A DNA stretch of 64,000 nt from Pedobacter sp. PAMC26386 (GCA_014302835.1 CP060294.1:3993067-4057066); one strand, 5' to 3'; numbered from the stretch's first letter, positions 8,301 through 17,107 are shown. The notes: generated by a model from the letters alone, not told the origin. Numbers and translations: made by a program.

Positions 8301-8663
8301 CTAATTAGTTTGAGTTTCAACGTTTTTACTATCTACTATCAAAGTCACATGGTTAGAACGCTTACGTATTCTGTAACCACGACCTTGAGGTGCTGGTCTC
8401 AGTCTTTTCAACTGACGGCCGCCACCAACCATTATAGTTTTCACATATAATTGGTTTTCTTCAGGGCGAGAACCTTCATTTTTAGTTTCCCAGTTTTTGA
8501 TCGCTGACAATAAAAGTTTTTCAACTCTGATTGCTGCTTCTTTATTGGTAAATTTTAAAATATGTAATGCTTTCTCAACACGCTCACCTCTGATAAGATC
8601 TACAACCAAACGCATCTTACGTGGTGAGGTTGGACAATTGTTTAATTTCGCTACTGCTTCCAT
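8301..8663 (-). CDS. rplV: 50S ribosomal protein L22
   Basis: Lines the peptide exit tunnel with its beta hairpin. The 120 residues contain SPRKMRLVVDLIRGERVEKAL near the N-terminus and KRLRPAPQGRGYRIRKRSNHVTLIV at the C-terminus, which is the hairpin and macrolide-contact region. Length is normal. It is flanked by rpsS (7 bases) and rpsC (5 bases). Confidence 0.98.
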   Translation of the reverse strand: MEAVAKLNNCPTSPRKMRLVVDLIRGERVEKALHILKFTNKEAAIRVEKLLLSAIKNWETKNEGSRPEENQLYVKTIMVGGGRQLKRLRPAPQGRGYRIRKRSNHVTLIVDSKNVETQTN

Positions 8664-8670
8664 CTCTTAA

Positions 8671-8937
8671 TTATTTTTTCTTTTCAGAGTGACCCCTAAA
8701 TGTTCTGGTTGGAGCAAACTCTCCCAGCTTGTGACCAACCATGTTTTCTGTTACGTATACCGGTATAAATTTATTACCGTTATGCACTGCAAATGTATGA
8801 CCCACGAAATCTGGTGAGATCATTGATCTGCGAGACCAAGTTTTAATGACAGACTTTTTGCCTGAATCATTCATAGATACTACTTTCTTCTCTACGTTAT
8901 GGTCAATATAAGGTCCTTTTTTAATCGAACGAGCCAT
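8671..8937 (-). CDS. rpsS: 30S ribosomal protein S19
   Basis: Small-subunit head protein, 88 residues. It begins MARSIKKGPYIDHNVEKKV and has the S19 signature FVGHTFAVHNGNKFIPVYVTENMVGHKLGEFAPTR. The start codon overlaps the rplB stop by one base (TAATG), so translation is likely coupled to L2. Confidence 0.98.
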   Translation of the reverse strand: MARSIKKGPYIDHNVEKKVVSMNDSGKKSVIKTWSRRSMISPDFVGHTFAVHNGNKFIPVYVTENMVGHKLGEFAPTRTFRGHSEKKK

Positions 8938-9761
8938 TATTTCTTCCTTTTCTCTATGATGAAACGATTTGAGTATTTTTTAAGTTGACGGGTCTTGAAG
9001 CCTTTAGAATACATACCATTCCTTGATCTTGGCTGACCACCTGATGAACGACCTTCACCACCACCCATTGGGTGATCGACAGGGTTCATCGCAACTGGAC
9101 GTGTTCTAGGACGACGTCCTAACCAACGTTTACGACCTGCTTTACCTAATACTTCATTTGCGTGATCTGAATTTGAAACAGATCCGATTGTTGCTAAACA
9201 AGTAGTCAAGATTAATCTTGTCTCACCTGATGGCATTTTCAATGTTGCATATTTACCATCACGAGCCGCTAATTGTGCATAAGCACCAGCGCTACGAGCC
9301 AATTGAGCTCCACGACCTGGATGAATCTCCACGTTGTGTATAATCGATCCCAATGGAATATTTGATAATTTTAAAGCATTTCCAATTTCTGGAGTTGCAG
9401 TATCGCCTGACAATACTTTTTGCCCTACTTGTAATCCTTCTGGCGAAATAATGTAACGCTTCTCACCATCAGCATAATGTAATAATGCGATACGTGCAGT
9501 ACGGTTAGGATCGTATTCAACAGTAGCAACTGTTGCAGGAATATCAAACTTATCACGTTTAAAATCAATTAAACGGTAAGATTTTTTGTGACCACCACCC
9601 ATGTAGCGCATAGTCATCTTTCCTGTATTGTTACGTCCTCCCGATTTCTTAGAAGAAACAACCAATGATTTTTCGGGCTTGGTTGCTGTAATCTCCGAAA
9701 AACTGGCCCCAACTCTAAAGCGGGTACCCGGAGTGACTGGTTTAAATTTTCTTAAGCCCAT
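8937..9761 (-). CDS. rplB: 50S ribosomal protein L2
   Basis: Core large-subunit protein near the peptidyl transferase centre. The 274 residues show GRNNTGKMTMRYMGGGHKKSYR near the N-terminus and MNPVDHPMGGGEGRSSGGQPRS near the C-terminus; the latter contains the conserved histidine of the catalytic-centre loop. Length is standard. It lies between rplW (23-base gap) and rpsS. Confidence 0.98.
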   Translation of the reverse strand: MGLRKFKPVTPGTRFRVGASFSEITATKPEKSLVVSSKKSGGRNNTGKMTMRYMGGGHKKSYRLIDFKRDKFDIPATVATVEYDPNRTARIALLHYADGEKRYIISPEGLQVGQKVLSGDTATPEIGNALKLSNIPLGSIIHNVEIHPGRGAQLARSAGAYAQLAARDGKYATLKMPSGETRLILTTCLATIGSVSNSDHANEVLGKAGRKRWLGRRPRTRPVAMNPVDHPMGGGEGRSSGGQPRSRNGMYSKGFKTRQLKKYSNRFIIEKRKK

Positions 9762-9784
9762 AGTTATAAAATATTCAATTCTTA

Positions 9785-10075
9785 TTAAATGTTCGCGTAA
9801 TAATCAATTGTTTCACCTGCTGCCAGAGTAACAATCGCTTTTTTGTATTTCGGGCTACGACCCGTAACTAAACCACCTTTTGTATTTCTTGATTTTAACT
9901 TTCCGTTTACAATCATAGTATTGATTGCAAGAATGTTAACACCATACATTTTTTCGATAGCTTGTTTAATTTGCAATTTATTTGCTTTGTGTTCTACCTG
10001 GAAAGTAAAGCGACTAGACTTTTCTGTAAGGGCAGAAGCTTTTTCGGTTAGTATTGGTTTTTTTAAAAATTCCAT
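9785..10075 (-). CDS. rplW: 50S ribosomal protein L23
   Basis: Exit-tunnel protein that docks trigger factor and SRP. I start it at the ATG at 10075 (MEFLKKPILTEKAS), giving 96 residues; the four-residue-longer frame starting at 10087 would overlap rplD. The stretch NKLQIKQAIEKMYGVNILAINTMIV is the L23 core. The gene starts directly after rplD. Confidence 0.96.
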   Translation of the reverse strand: MEFLKKPILTEKASALTEKSSRFTFQVEHKANKLQIKQAIEKMYGVNILAINTMIVNGKLKSRNTKGGLVTGRSPKYKKAIVTLAAGETIDYYANI

Positions 10076-10076
10076 A

Positions 10077-10706
10077 TTACTTGGCAAACGCCTCCTCCAA
10101 TGTTTTAACAGTATTTGCAGTTAACAAAAGTTTGCTACAGTTTAACACATCATATGTATTGATCTGATCTACTGTAATTACTTTTACTTTCTGAATGTTT
10201 CTGCTTGATAAATAAATATTGTTATCCTGTACAGGTAAAACCAGCAAAGTTTTTTCACCAGTTAAGCTTAAAGCATTAACTAACGCGATGTAATTTTTAG
10301 TTTTGATCGAATCGAAAGTAAAATCTTCTAAAACAAGGATGTTAGCATCCTGTGCTTTGTATGACAACGCAGATTTACGTGCCAGTGATTTTAATTTTTT
10401 GTTCAGTTTAAAACTGTAATCACGTGGTTGAGGACCGAATACACGACCACCACCATTGAACAAAGGAGATTTGATACTACCCGCACGAGCACCACCAGTA
10501 CCTTTTTGTTTGTACAATTTACGTGTTGAACCAGCGATTTCATTACGTTGCTTAGACTTGTGAGTACCCTGACGTTGATTAGCCAAATACTGTTTAACAT
10601 CTAAATAAATTGCATGATCGCTAGGTGTTACACCAAATACCGACTCAGGAAGTTGCACCTTGGCACCTGTCTCTTTTCCTGAAATGTTTACTACATTTAA
10701 TTCCAT
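10077..10706 (-). CDS. rplD: 50S ribosomal protein L4
   Basis: Exit-tunnel constriction protein; in E. coli it also represses the S10 operon. The 209 residues include the extended loop RKLYKQKGTGGARAGSIKSPLFNGGGRVFGPQPRDY, the L4 signature. It follows rplC by 4 bases. Whether it regulates this operon through the structured leader before rplC is not known. Confidence 0.98.
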   Translation of the reverse strand: MELNVVNISGKETGAKVQLPESVFGVTPSDHAIYLDVKQYLANQRQGTHKSKQRNEIAGSTRKLYKQKGTGGARAGSIKSPLFNGGGRVFGPQPRDYSFKLNKKLKSLARKSALSYKAQDANILVLEDFTFDSIKTKNYIALVNALSLTGEKTLLVLPVQDNNIYLSSRNIQKVKVITVDQINTYDVLNCSKLLLTANTVKTLEEAFAK

Positions 10707-10710
10707 CTGC

Positions 10711-11328
10711 TTACTTGTCTAAGATTACGTAAGAACCTTTAGCTCCTGGAATGGAACCACTAACTACAACAAGATTTTGATCTGCATAAACTTTCAAAAC
10801 CTGTAAGTTCTGAACCTTCACTCTATCTCCACCCATTCTACCTGCCATACGCATACCTTTAAATACACGTGCTGGATACGAAGCCGCACCCAATGAACCT
10901 GGCGCACGCATTCTGTTATGCTGACCGTGAGTTTGTCCACCCACACCCGCAAATCCATGGCGTTTCACAACACCTTGAAAACCTTTACCTTTTGAAGTAC
11001 CAACTACATCAACAAAATCGCCTTCAGCAAAAATGTTAACCGTTACAGTATCGCCTAAATTCAACGATTCTTCAAACGGTTCAAATTCTACCAATTTACG
11101 TTTTGGAGTTGTGCTTGCTTTCGCAAAGTGGCCTTTTAAAGGCTTGGTGGTGTTCTTTTCTTTAGCTTCATCGAAACCTAACTGAACTGAAACGTAACCG
11201 TCTTTCTCTGCGGTCTTAACCTGTGTAACTACACAAGGCCCAGCTTCGATCACCGTACATGGAATGTTCTTTCCATCGGCGTCGAAAATGCTGGTCATTC
11301 CTACTTTTTTTCCAATAATACCTGACAT
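10711..11328 (-). CDS. rplC: 50S ribosomal protein L3
   Basis: Early-assembly large-subunit protein. The 205 residues begin MSGIIGKKVGMTSIFDADGK and contain the extension signature GKGFQGVVKRHGFAGVGGQTHGQHNRMRAPGSLG. It is the first gene of this transcription unit. Upstream there is a Bacteroidota promoter and a leader of about 75 bases with two small hairpins. rpsJ, normally directly before rplC, is 2.2 kb away. Confidence 0.98.
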   Translation of the reverse strand: MSGIIGKKVGMTSIFDADGKNIPCTVIEAGPCVVTQVKTAEKDGYVSVQLGFDEAKEKNTTKPLKGHFAKASTTPKRKLVEFEPFEESLNLGDTVTVNIFAEGDFVDVVGTSKGKGFQGVVKRHGFAGVGGQTHGQHNRMRAPGSLGAASYPARVFKGMRMAGRMGGDRVKVQNLQVLKVYADQNLVVVSGSIPGAKGSYVILDK

Positions 11329-11353
11329 TTTCTATTTTTAATTTAACACCCAT

Positions 11354-11401
11354 CGAAGCAGTAGGGCTTCGTTCAAGGTGGATACAATTCCCTTTAAGGG
11401 A
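11354..11401 (-). other. Structured leader of the rplC operon
   Basis: Two short inverted repeats lie in the untranslated leader of rplC: CGAAGC/GCTTCG at 11354-11371 and a 13-base near-palindrome at 11389-11401. They may be a regulatory leader (for example an autogenous ribosomal protein site). The structures are small, so this is tentative. Confidence 0.35.
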
Positions 11402-11404
11402 GGG

Positions 11405-11435
11405 CAAAAATAAGAAATAAATCTTAATGATCAAA
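11405..11435 (-). promoter_or_regulatory. Promoter of the rplC-map operon
   Basis: On the minus strand there is TTTG (11435-11432), a 19-base spacer, and TATTTTTG (11412-11405). This fits the Bacteroidota housekeeping promoter (TTTG, N19-20, TAnnTTTG) exactly. It lies about 75 bases before the rplC start, so the S10/spc block has its own promoter downstream of the inserted TauE genes. Confidence 0.75.
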
Positions 11436-11510
11436 TAGTTAGCGAATTTATTTTGTAAATAAGTGCTATTATTTTGGGGGAGATCAGATAAAAGGCAGTT
11501 AAGCCATTAT

Positions 11511-11906
11511 TTATCCTACTAGCTTGTTACTCAAACTGATCAAAATTACACACAACACAAACACACCGATCAGTACATATAAATAATCGCGCTCAATTAA
11601 GAAGCCGAAAATCGAAAACACGACCCGTGTAACCGGCGTAAAGATCAGAAGTAATGTACCGAATTGTATAATTGCTTTTCCGTCTAAAGACATGAGACCC
11701 TGAAAGATAGCCAAAATAGAAGAATATTTTGTTTTCGTAGGATTAAAAACGCTGTAATCAATAATTTCACGACTATATCCGCTCAGATAAATCACCGCTC
11801 CGATAAAAACGACCAGCATCGAAGCGATCACCCCTACCCGGAGTAAAGTACCCAAAATAACCTGTATGTCTTTATCCGCGAAATAATGTTTACCTGTTTG
11901 CTTCAT
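11511..11906 (-). CDS. DUF1634 family membrane protein
   Basis: A 131-residue protein with three hydrophobic segments (about residues 20-45, 70-93 and 108-128). Proteins of the DUF1634 family are regularly encoded beside TauE/SafE permeases, and here the gene overlaps the TauE gene by one base. It probably forms an accessory subunit or partner of that permease; its exact role is not established. It lies in the insert between rpsJ and rplC. Confidence 0.8.
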   Translation of the reverse strand: MKQTGKHYFADKDIQVILGTLLRVGVIASMLVVFIGAVIYLSGYSREIIDYSVFNPTKTKYSSILAIFQGLMSLDGKAIIQFGTLLLIFTPVTRVVFSIFGFLIERDYLYVLIGVFVLCVILISLSNKLVG

Positions 11907-12769
11907 TACAGTTTTCCTGCTAATCCATTATAAATCATTTGCAGTGCCAGAAAAGTGACCACAACTGCAAATATAATTTTAAGTTTATCCGTATTGGTCT
12001 TCACTAATAATTTAGAGCCGACTGTTGCTCCGGTCAGCACTCCTAAGGTAACTGGCATAGCTATCCCAGGGTCAATTTGCCCGCGGTGTAAGTATACTAT
12101 AGCACTCGCAGCAGCAGTTACCCCCATCATGAAATTACTAGTCGTTGTAGACACTTTAAAAGGCAAACGCATGATATTATCCATTGCTACGACTTTTAAA
12201 GCTCCAGAACCAATCCCCAGCAGGCCAGAGATAATACCAGCAACAAACATCATTACAAAGCCGCCAACGACATTATGCACACCATACTTAACCGTACCAT
12301 CCGCGCTTGGATAACTCCCGTTTAATTTAAAAAAATTGGCCAGCACACCTGTTGCTTTGTCATCCGAATGATCCACTTTTTTCCGGACCATCATTGCCGC
12401 AGAGAAAAGCAGAATACAACCAAAAATGACAGCAATATAGCCTGGATTGATATAAACAGTAATAATTGCCCCGATTACTGCACTGATTGTAGTCGCTATT
12501 TCAAGAAACATTCCAATCCGGATATTGGTAATCCCCTCTTTGACATAAGCAGCTGCTGAGCCAGAAGAAGTCGCAATAACAGAAACAATGGAGGCGCCGA
12601 TCGCATAATGAATATCAACCCCTAAAACCAGTGTTAATAAGGGAATTATGATCACTCCGCCACCCAAACCGGTTAAAGAACCAACTAATCCAGCTAAAAA
12701 AGCACCCGCTAAAACAATAATTGTAAATAGTAATACCGACATTGAGACAAATATACTATCTACAATCAA
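11906..12769 (-). CDS. TauE/SafE family permease (sulfite or organosulfonate exporter-like)
   Basis: Integral membrane protein of 287 residues with about eight hydrophobic segments and the paired glycine-rich motifs of the family: GLVGSLTGLGGGVIIIPLL in the first half and ISGLLGIGSGALKV in the second. Family members move sulfite, sulfoacetate or similar anions, or are uncharacterised, so the substrate is unknown. An alternative start is the ATG at 12745; a TATATTTG promoter-like box overlaps the codons between the two starts, favouring neither clearly. It is coupled to the DUF1634 gene. Confidence 0.88.
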   Translation of the reverse strand: MIVDSIFVSMSVLLFTIIVLAGAFLAGLVGSLTGLGGGVIIIPLLTLVLGVDIHYAIGASIVSVIATSSGSAAAYVKEGITNIRIGMFLEIATTISAVIGAIITVYINPGYIAVIFGCILLFSAAMMVRKKVDHSDDKATGVLANFFKLNGSYPSADGTVKYGVHNVVGGFVMMFVAGIISGLLGIGSGALKVVAMDNIMRLPFKVSTTTSNFMMGVTAAASAIVYLHRGQIDPGIAMPVTLGVLTGATVGSKLLVKTNTDKLKIIFAVVVTFLALQMIYNGLAGKL

Positions 12770-12820
12770 AACACAATAAAATTAAAATCTCATTGTTAAA
12801 TTATAAATAATCTATTCCAA

Positions 12821-13444
12821 ATGAACAAACTTTTATTCCCCCTCCTTACCCTTGTGATGATTAACCTATCATTTATGCAAACTAATGCTCAGGTAAAATT
12901 GCCTGTTGATAGCGCAAAAGCTGATCCTAGCTTAAGAGGACAGTATGAGTTTATGCTTTCCAAATCAAAAACACTGAACACTTATAAACTGATCAATCCA
13001 TACAGATTGTCTTCTTTTTATAAAAGTGTAACAGATTCGATCAGAAAAGAACGCAGTACTTATAAAAATGCAAATGCAAAAATTACGGAGCAGGCAAAAA
13101 CAATCACCGACCTAAATAACCAGATTAAGGGAAATCAGAACTCTCTGGCTTCTTCTAACTCAAAGGTTAACGAGATTACCTTTTTAGGGATTCCCTTTGC
13201 TAAAGGAACTTACAACACTATTGTCTGGACTTTGATTATTGTCCTTGCATTAGGCTTTGCTTTTGTCACTATCAGATCGGCGAAAAGTATTCATGAAGCT
13301 AAATACAGAACCGGCTTGTATGAAGAAATTTCACAGGAATATCAAGCTTATAAAGTAAAGGCGAATGAAAAAGAAAAGAAATTAGCAAGAGAATTACAAG
13401 ACGAACGCAATAAGCTTGACGATTATAAAAGCAGAGGGATTTAG
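12821..13444 (+). CDS. Secreted or membrane-anchored coiled-coil protein
   Basis: The 207 residues begin with a signal peptide (MNKLLFPLLTLVMINLSF, cleavage near TNAQ), then a helical coiled-coil region with many Lys, Glu, Asn and Gln, a single transmembrane segment around residues 133-151 (IVWTLIIVLALGFAFV), and a charged C-terminal coiled coil. Related short proteins in Bacteroidota are often labelled tRNA (guanine-N1)-methyltransferase, but nothing in this sequence supports that label. It is divergent from the TauE gene and ends before a strong bidirectional terminator shared with rpsJ. Function unknown. Confidence 0.75.
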   Translation: MNKLLFPLLTLVMINLSFMQTNAQVKLPVDSAKADPSLRGQYEFMLSKSKTLNTYKLINPYRLSSFYKSVTDSIRKERSTYKNANAKITEQAKTITDLNNQIKGNQNSLASSNSKVNEITFLGIPFAKGTYNTIVWTLIIVLALGFAFVTIRSAKSIHEAKYRTGLYEEISQEYQAYKVKANEKEKKLARELQDERNKLDDYKSRGI

Positions 13445-13483
13445 CCTCCATGCATAATCTGTCAGAATAACACGAATGACAGC

Positions 13484-13527
13484 AAAACAAAAAGGCCTTC
13501 GGAAATTCCGAAGGCCTTTTTGTTTTG
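13484..13527. terminator. Bidirectional rho-independent terminator
   Basis: A near-perfect inverted repeat of about 20 bp, centred on ggccttcgga and tccgaaggcc, is flanked by A-runs on the left and T-runs on the right. It lies between the convergent 12821 gene and rpsJ and can stop transcription from both sides. Confidence 0.9.
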
Positions 13528-13542
13528 TAAGCTAAAAAAGCA

Positions 13543-13848
13543 TTAAACTTTAATTTCTACTTCAACACCGCTAGGTAATTCAAGTTTCATTAAAGCATCA
13601 ACAGTTTTAGAGTTAGAGCTATAAATATCTAACAAACGTTTGTATGCACATAATTGAAACTGCTCACGTGCTTTTTTGTTCACGTGTGGTGAACGTAAAA
13701 CAGTGAAGATTTTCTTTTCTGTTGGCAATGGAATTGGTCCACTAACAACTGCACCCGTAGGTTTTACAGTCTTAACGATTTTCTCAGCAGATTTATCTAC
13801 TAAGTTGTAATCGTAAGATTTTAATTTAATTCTGATTCTTTGGCTCAT
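13543..13848 (-). CDS. rpsJ: 30S ribosomal protein S10
   Basis: Small-subunit head protein, also a transcription elongation partner (NusE). The 101 residues begin MSQRIRIKLKSYDYNLVDKS and contain GPIPLPTEKKIFTVLRSPHVNKKAREQF, the S10 signature. It is the last gene of the str operon (rpsL-rpsG-fusA-rpsJ) and is directly followed by a terminator. In many bacteria rplC would come next; here that link is broken. Confidence 0.98.
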   Translation of the reverse strand: MSQRIRIKLKSYDYNLVDKSAEKIVKTVKPTGAVVSGPIPLPTEKKIFTVLRSPHVNKKAREQFQLCAYKRLLDIYSSNSKTVDALMKLELPSGVEVEIKV

Positions 13849-13863
13849 CTTATTTTTATTTAA

Positions 13864-13896
13864 GGCTGCCTGTTAGAGCTATTAATAACAGGCGGC
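13864..13896 (-). other. Hairpin between fusA and rpsJ
   Basis: Bases 13864-13875 (ggctgcctgtta) pair with 13885-13896 (taacaggcggcc) in a stem of about 12 bp with one non-Watson-Crick position. It fills the 60-base gap between fusA and rpsJ and has no U-run, so processing or attenuation is more likely than termination. Confidence 0.5.
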
Positions 13897-13908
13897 CGGG
13901 TTATTTTA

Positions 13909-16023
13909 TTAATCTGAAGATTTAATTCTTCCTTTAGATTTAGCAATTACTTCTTCCATAACGTTTCTTGGAGCTGGTTCGTAGTGATCGAACTCCATTG
14001 TAGACGTTGCACGACCTGAAGTGATTGTACGTAACTGAGTTACATAACCAAACATTTCAGAAAGTGGTACAGTTGCTTTAATTACCTGAGAACCATTACG
14101 TGTATCCATACCTAATAGCTGACCACGACGACGGTTCATGTCACCGATAACATCACCCATGTTTTCTTCAGGGGTTAAGATTTCGATTTTCATGATTGGC
14201 TCCATCAATACTGGGCTACATTTAGGTAATGCTTCACGGTACGCCATTTTAGCAGCAAGTTCGAAAGATAAAGCATCTGAATCGACTGCGTGGAATGAAC
14301 CATCAATTAAACGAACTTTCATATCTGGAAGTGGGTATCCAGCTAAAACTCCGTTAGTCATTGAAGCAGCAAATCCTTTCTCAACTGAAGGAATAAATTC
14401 ACGAGGAATAGAACCACCTGAAATTTCGTTTACAAATTGTAAACCACCTTTTTCGTAATCAGCATCGATCGGCGAGATAACAACTTGAATGTCCGCGAAT
14501 TTACCACGACCACCAGATTGTTTTTTATACGTCTCACGGTGTTGAATTGTACCAGTGATTGCTTCTTTGTAAGAAACTTGTGGCGCTCCCTGATTAACCT
14601 CTACTTTAAACTCACGTTTTAAGCGGTCGATCAGGATATCTAAGTGAAGCTCACCCATACCAGAGATAATAGTCTGACCAGAATCCTCGTCAGTCTGTAC
14701 TCTAAATGTAGGATCTTCTTCAGCCAATTTAGAAAGTCCGATACCTAATTTATCGACATCAGCTTGAGTTTTAGGCTCAATAGCTAAACCAATAACCGGC
14801 TCAGGGAAGTTCATTGACTCCAGAATGATTGGGTTTTTCTCATCACAAAGTGTATCACCTGTTTTGATATCCTTAAAGCCTACAACCGCAGCAATATCAC
14901 CAGCTCCAACATTTGGAATAGGATTTTGCTTGTTTGCATGCATTTGGAAGATACGGGAGATACGTTCTTTGTTTTCAGAACGTGCGTTATAAACGTATGA
15001 ACCAGCCTCTAAGTTACCCGAGTAAACACGGATAAAGCAAAGACGACCTACGAAAGGATCCGTTGCAATTTTAAATGCTAAAGCTGCAAAAGGCTCTGCC
15101 TCACTTGGTTTACGTAAAACTTCTAAACCTGTATTAGGGTTAGTTCCAATTACACCTTCCTGATCCATTGGTGAAGGCAATAATTCCATCACGTAATCAA
15201 GCATTGTTTGAACACCTTTGTTTTTGAAAGATGAACCACAAACCATAGGTACAATTTTAGCATCTAACACAGCCTGACGTAATGCGTCTAAAACTTCACG
15301 TTCAGTGATAGTTTCAGGAGCTTCGAAGAATTTCTCCATCAAAGACTCATCATACTCAGCAACAGATTCTAATAATTTTTCTCTCCATTCAGCAACTTCA
15401 TCCAGCATATCTTCTGGAATTGGCACTTCAGTAAAGGTCATACCTTTATCATGCTCATTCCAAACGATACCACGGTTGTTGATTAAATCAACCACACCTT
15501 TAAAGCCTTCTTCAGCACCGATAGGTAATTGTAAAGGAACTGCATTACTGCCTAACATGCTTTTAACCTGAGCAACAACTTTCAAGAAATCTGCACCAGA
15601 ACGGTCCATCTTGTTGACGAAGCCAATACGGGCAACGTTATAGTTGTTAGCCAGACGCCAGTTAGTTTCAGATTGAGGCTCAACACCATCAACTGCAGAA
15701 AATAAGAATACCAAACCATCTAATACACGTAGTGAACGGTTTACCTCAACGGTAAAATCCACGTGACCCGGTGTATCAATGATGTTAATATGGTAATCTT
15801 GTCCTCTATATTTCCAACCAACAGTAGTCGCAGCAGAAGTAATCGTGATACCACGTTCCTGCTCTTGTGCCATCCAGTCCATTGTTGCTGCACCTTCGTG
15901 CACTTCACCAATTTTGTGACTAACACCAGCATAATAAAGGATACGCTCTGTAGTAGTGGTTTTACCAGCATCAATGTGCGCAGCAATACCAATGTTTCTT
16001 GTGAATTTTAAATCTCTTGACAT
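13909..16023 (-). CDS. fusA: Elongation factor G
   Basis: Translocase GTPase of 704 residues. GTPase motifs are intact: G1 AHIDAGKTT, G2 RGITITSAAT, G3 DTPGHVDF, G4 NKMD. The domain IV loop and C-terminal region (PLSEMFGYVTQLRTITSGRA) are typical of canonical EF-G rather than the fusidic-acid-related paralogues. It lies in the str operon, 16 bases after rpsG. Confidence 0.98.
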   Translation of the reverse strand: MSRDLKFTRNIGIAAHIDAGKTTTTERILYYAGVSHKIGEVHEGAATMDWMAQEQERGITITSAATTVGWKYRGQDYHINIIDTPGHVDFTVEVNRSLRVLDGLVFLFSAVDGVEPQSETNWRLANNYNVARIGFVNKMDRSGADFLKVVAQVKSMLGSNAVPLQLPIGAEEGFKGVVDLINNRGIVWNEHDKGMTFTEVPIPEDMLDEVAEWREKLLESVAEYDESLMEKFFEAPETITEREVLDALRQAVLDAKIVPMVCGSSFKNKGVQTMLDYVMELLPSPMDQEGVIGTNPNTGLEVLRKPSEAEPFAALAFKIATDPFVGRLCFIRVYSGNLEAGSYVYNARSENKERISRIFQMHANKQNPIPNVGAGDIAAVVGFKDIKTGDTLCDEKNPIILESMNFPEPVIGLAIEPKTQADVDKLGIGLSKLAEEDPTFRVQTDEDSGQTIISGMGELHLDILIDRLKREFKVEVNQGAPQVSYKEAITGTIQHRETYKKQSGGRGKFADIQVVISPIDADYEKGGLQFVNEISGGSIPREFIPSVEKGFAASMTNGVLAGYPLPDMKVRLIDGSFHAVDSDALSFELAAKMAYREALPKCSPVLMEPIMKIEILTPEENMGDVIGDMNRRRGQLLGMDTRNGSQVIKATVPLSEMFGYVTQLRTITSGRATSTMEFDHYEPAPRNVMEEVIAKSKGRIKSSD

Positions 16024-16039
16024 CTTATGTTTTCAATAA

Positions 16040-16507
16040 TTAAAAACGGAAATGTGAGAACGCTTTGTTGGCTTCAGCCATTTTGTGCGTATCTTCTTTC
16101 TTCTTAACTGCAGCGCCTTCACCTTTAGCAGCTGAAACGATTTCTCCTGCTAATTTTTCTTTCATGGTTTTTTCACCACGTCTGCGTGCATAAGAAATTA
16201 ACCATTTCATGCCTAAAGCAATTTTACGGTCTGGACGAACTTCTGTAGGAACCTGGAAGTTAGCACCACCAACACGGCGTGACTTAACCTCTACTGCAGG
16301 CATTACATTAGTTAAAGCACGTTTCCATACTTCTAATCCACTTTCACCAGCTTTTTTCTCAGCTAATTCTACTGCATCATAAAAAATAGAGTAAGCGATA
16401 GATTTTTTTCCATCGTACATCATATTGTTTACAAATCTCGTCACCTGAACATCGTTAAATTTCGGATCAGGAAGGATAATTCTCTTTTTTGGTTTTGACT
16501 TTCTCAT
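16040..16507 (-). CDS. rpsG: 30S ribosomal protein S7
   Basis: Primary assembly protein of the 30S head. The 155 residues include DPKFNDVQVTRFVNNMMYDGKKSIAY and KSRRVGGANFQVPTEVRPDRK, both S7 signatures. It lies between rpsL (16 bases) and fusA (16 bases). Confidence 0.98.
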   Translation of the reverse strand: MRKSKPKKRIILPDPKFNDVQVTRFVNNMMYDGKKSIAYSIFYDAVELAEKKAGESGLEVWKRALTNVMPAVEVKSRRVGGANFQVPTEVRPDRKIALGMKWLISYARRRGEKTMKEKLAGEIVSAAKGEGAAVKKKEDTHKMAEANKAFSHFRF

Positions 16508-16523
16508 TTTCTGTTCCTCCTAA

Positions 16524-16937
16524 TTATTTCTTTTTACCTTTTGTTGGTGCGGCAGCTACTTGACCTGGTTTAGGACGTTTAGTACCGTATTTTGAACGAC
16601 GTTGGTTACGACCAGCAACTCCTGAAGTATCTAATGCTCCACGGATGATGTGATAACGTACACCTGGTAAATCTTTAACACGACCACCACGGATCAATAC
16701 AATGGAGTGCTCTTGTAAATTGTGACCTTCTCCAGGAATATAAGCGTTAACTTCTTTTCCATTGGTCAAACGTACACGCGCAACTTTACGCATTGCTGAG
16801 TTTGGTTTTTTAGGGGTAGTGGTATATACACGTGTACATACACCTCTTCGCTGTGGACAGCTGTCCAACGCAGGAGACTTACTCTTGAACTCCAGTGCTA
16901 CTCTACCTTTTCTAACTAATTGTTGAATGGTTGGCAT
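16524..16937 (-). CDS. rpsL: 30S ribosomal protein S12
   Basis: Decoding-centre protein and streptomycin target. The 137 residues begin MPTIQQLVRKGR and carry the conserved TTPKKPNSAMRKVARVRL and PGVRYHIIRGALD stretches. The lysine equivalent to E. coli Lys42 is present in PKKPNSA, so the wild-type streptomycin-sensitive residue is seen there. First gene of the str operon. Confidence 0.98.
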   Translation of the reverse strand: MPTIQQLVRKGRVALEFKSKSPALDSCPQRRGVCTRVYTTTPKKPNSAMRKVARVRLTNGKEVNAYIPGEGHNLQEHSIVLIRGGRVKDLPGVRYHIIRGALDTSGVAGRNQRRSKYGTKRPKPGQVAAAPTKGKKK

Positions 16938-16994
16938 TGTTTTTTGTTTTTTTCTATATTGTTATTAAAAACTTTACCCCTCAATAAGGGACTG

Positions 16995-17025
16995 CAAAGG
17001 TAAGACAATACATTTTATAAATCAA
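16995..17025 (-). promoter_or_regulatory. Promoter of the str operon
   Basis: Minus strand: TTGA (17025-17022), a 19-base spacer and TACCTTTG (17002-16995), a close match to the Bacteroidota consensus. It is about 58 bases before the rpsL start. A run of T/A-rich sequence near the start codon replaces a Shine-Dalgarno element, as is common in this phylum. Confidence 0.75.
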
Positions 17026-17107
17026 GGGGTTAACTATAATTTAATGCCATTGAAACATAAAAAAACGAAAACACAGACTTACAGGCTAATTACGGGATAA
17101 AGAATGT

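Noticed and set aside
10076..10087. Four-residue N-terminal extension of rplW
   Set aside because: It overlaps the rplD coding end, and MEFLKKPILTEKAS is the normal L23 start.
11955..12559. Plus-strand frames over the TauE gene
   Set aside because: Antisense shadows of a membrane protein gene; no family match.
12821..13444. tRNA (guanine-N1)-methyltransferase label for the coiled-coil protein
   Set aside because: The sequence has a signal peptide, one membrane segment and coiled coils, and no SAM-binding or TrmD-like knot motif.
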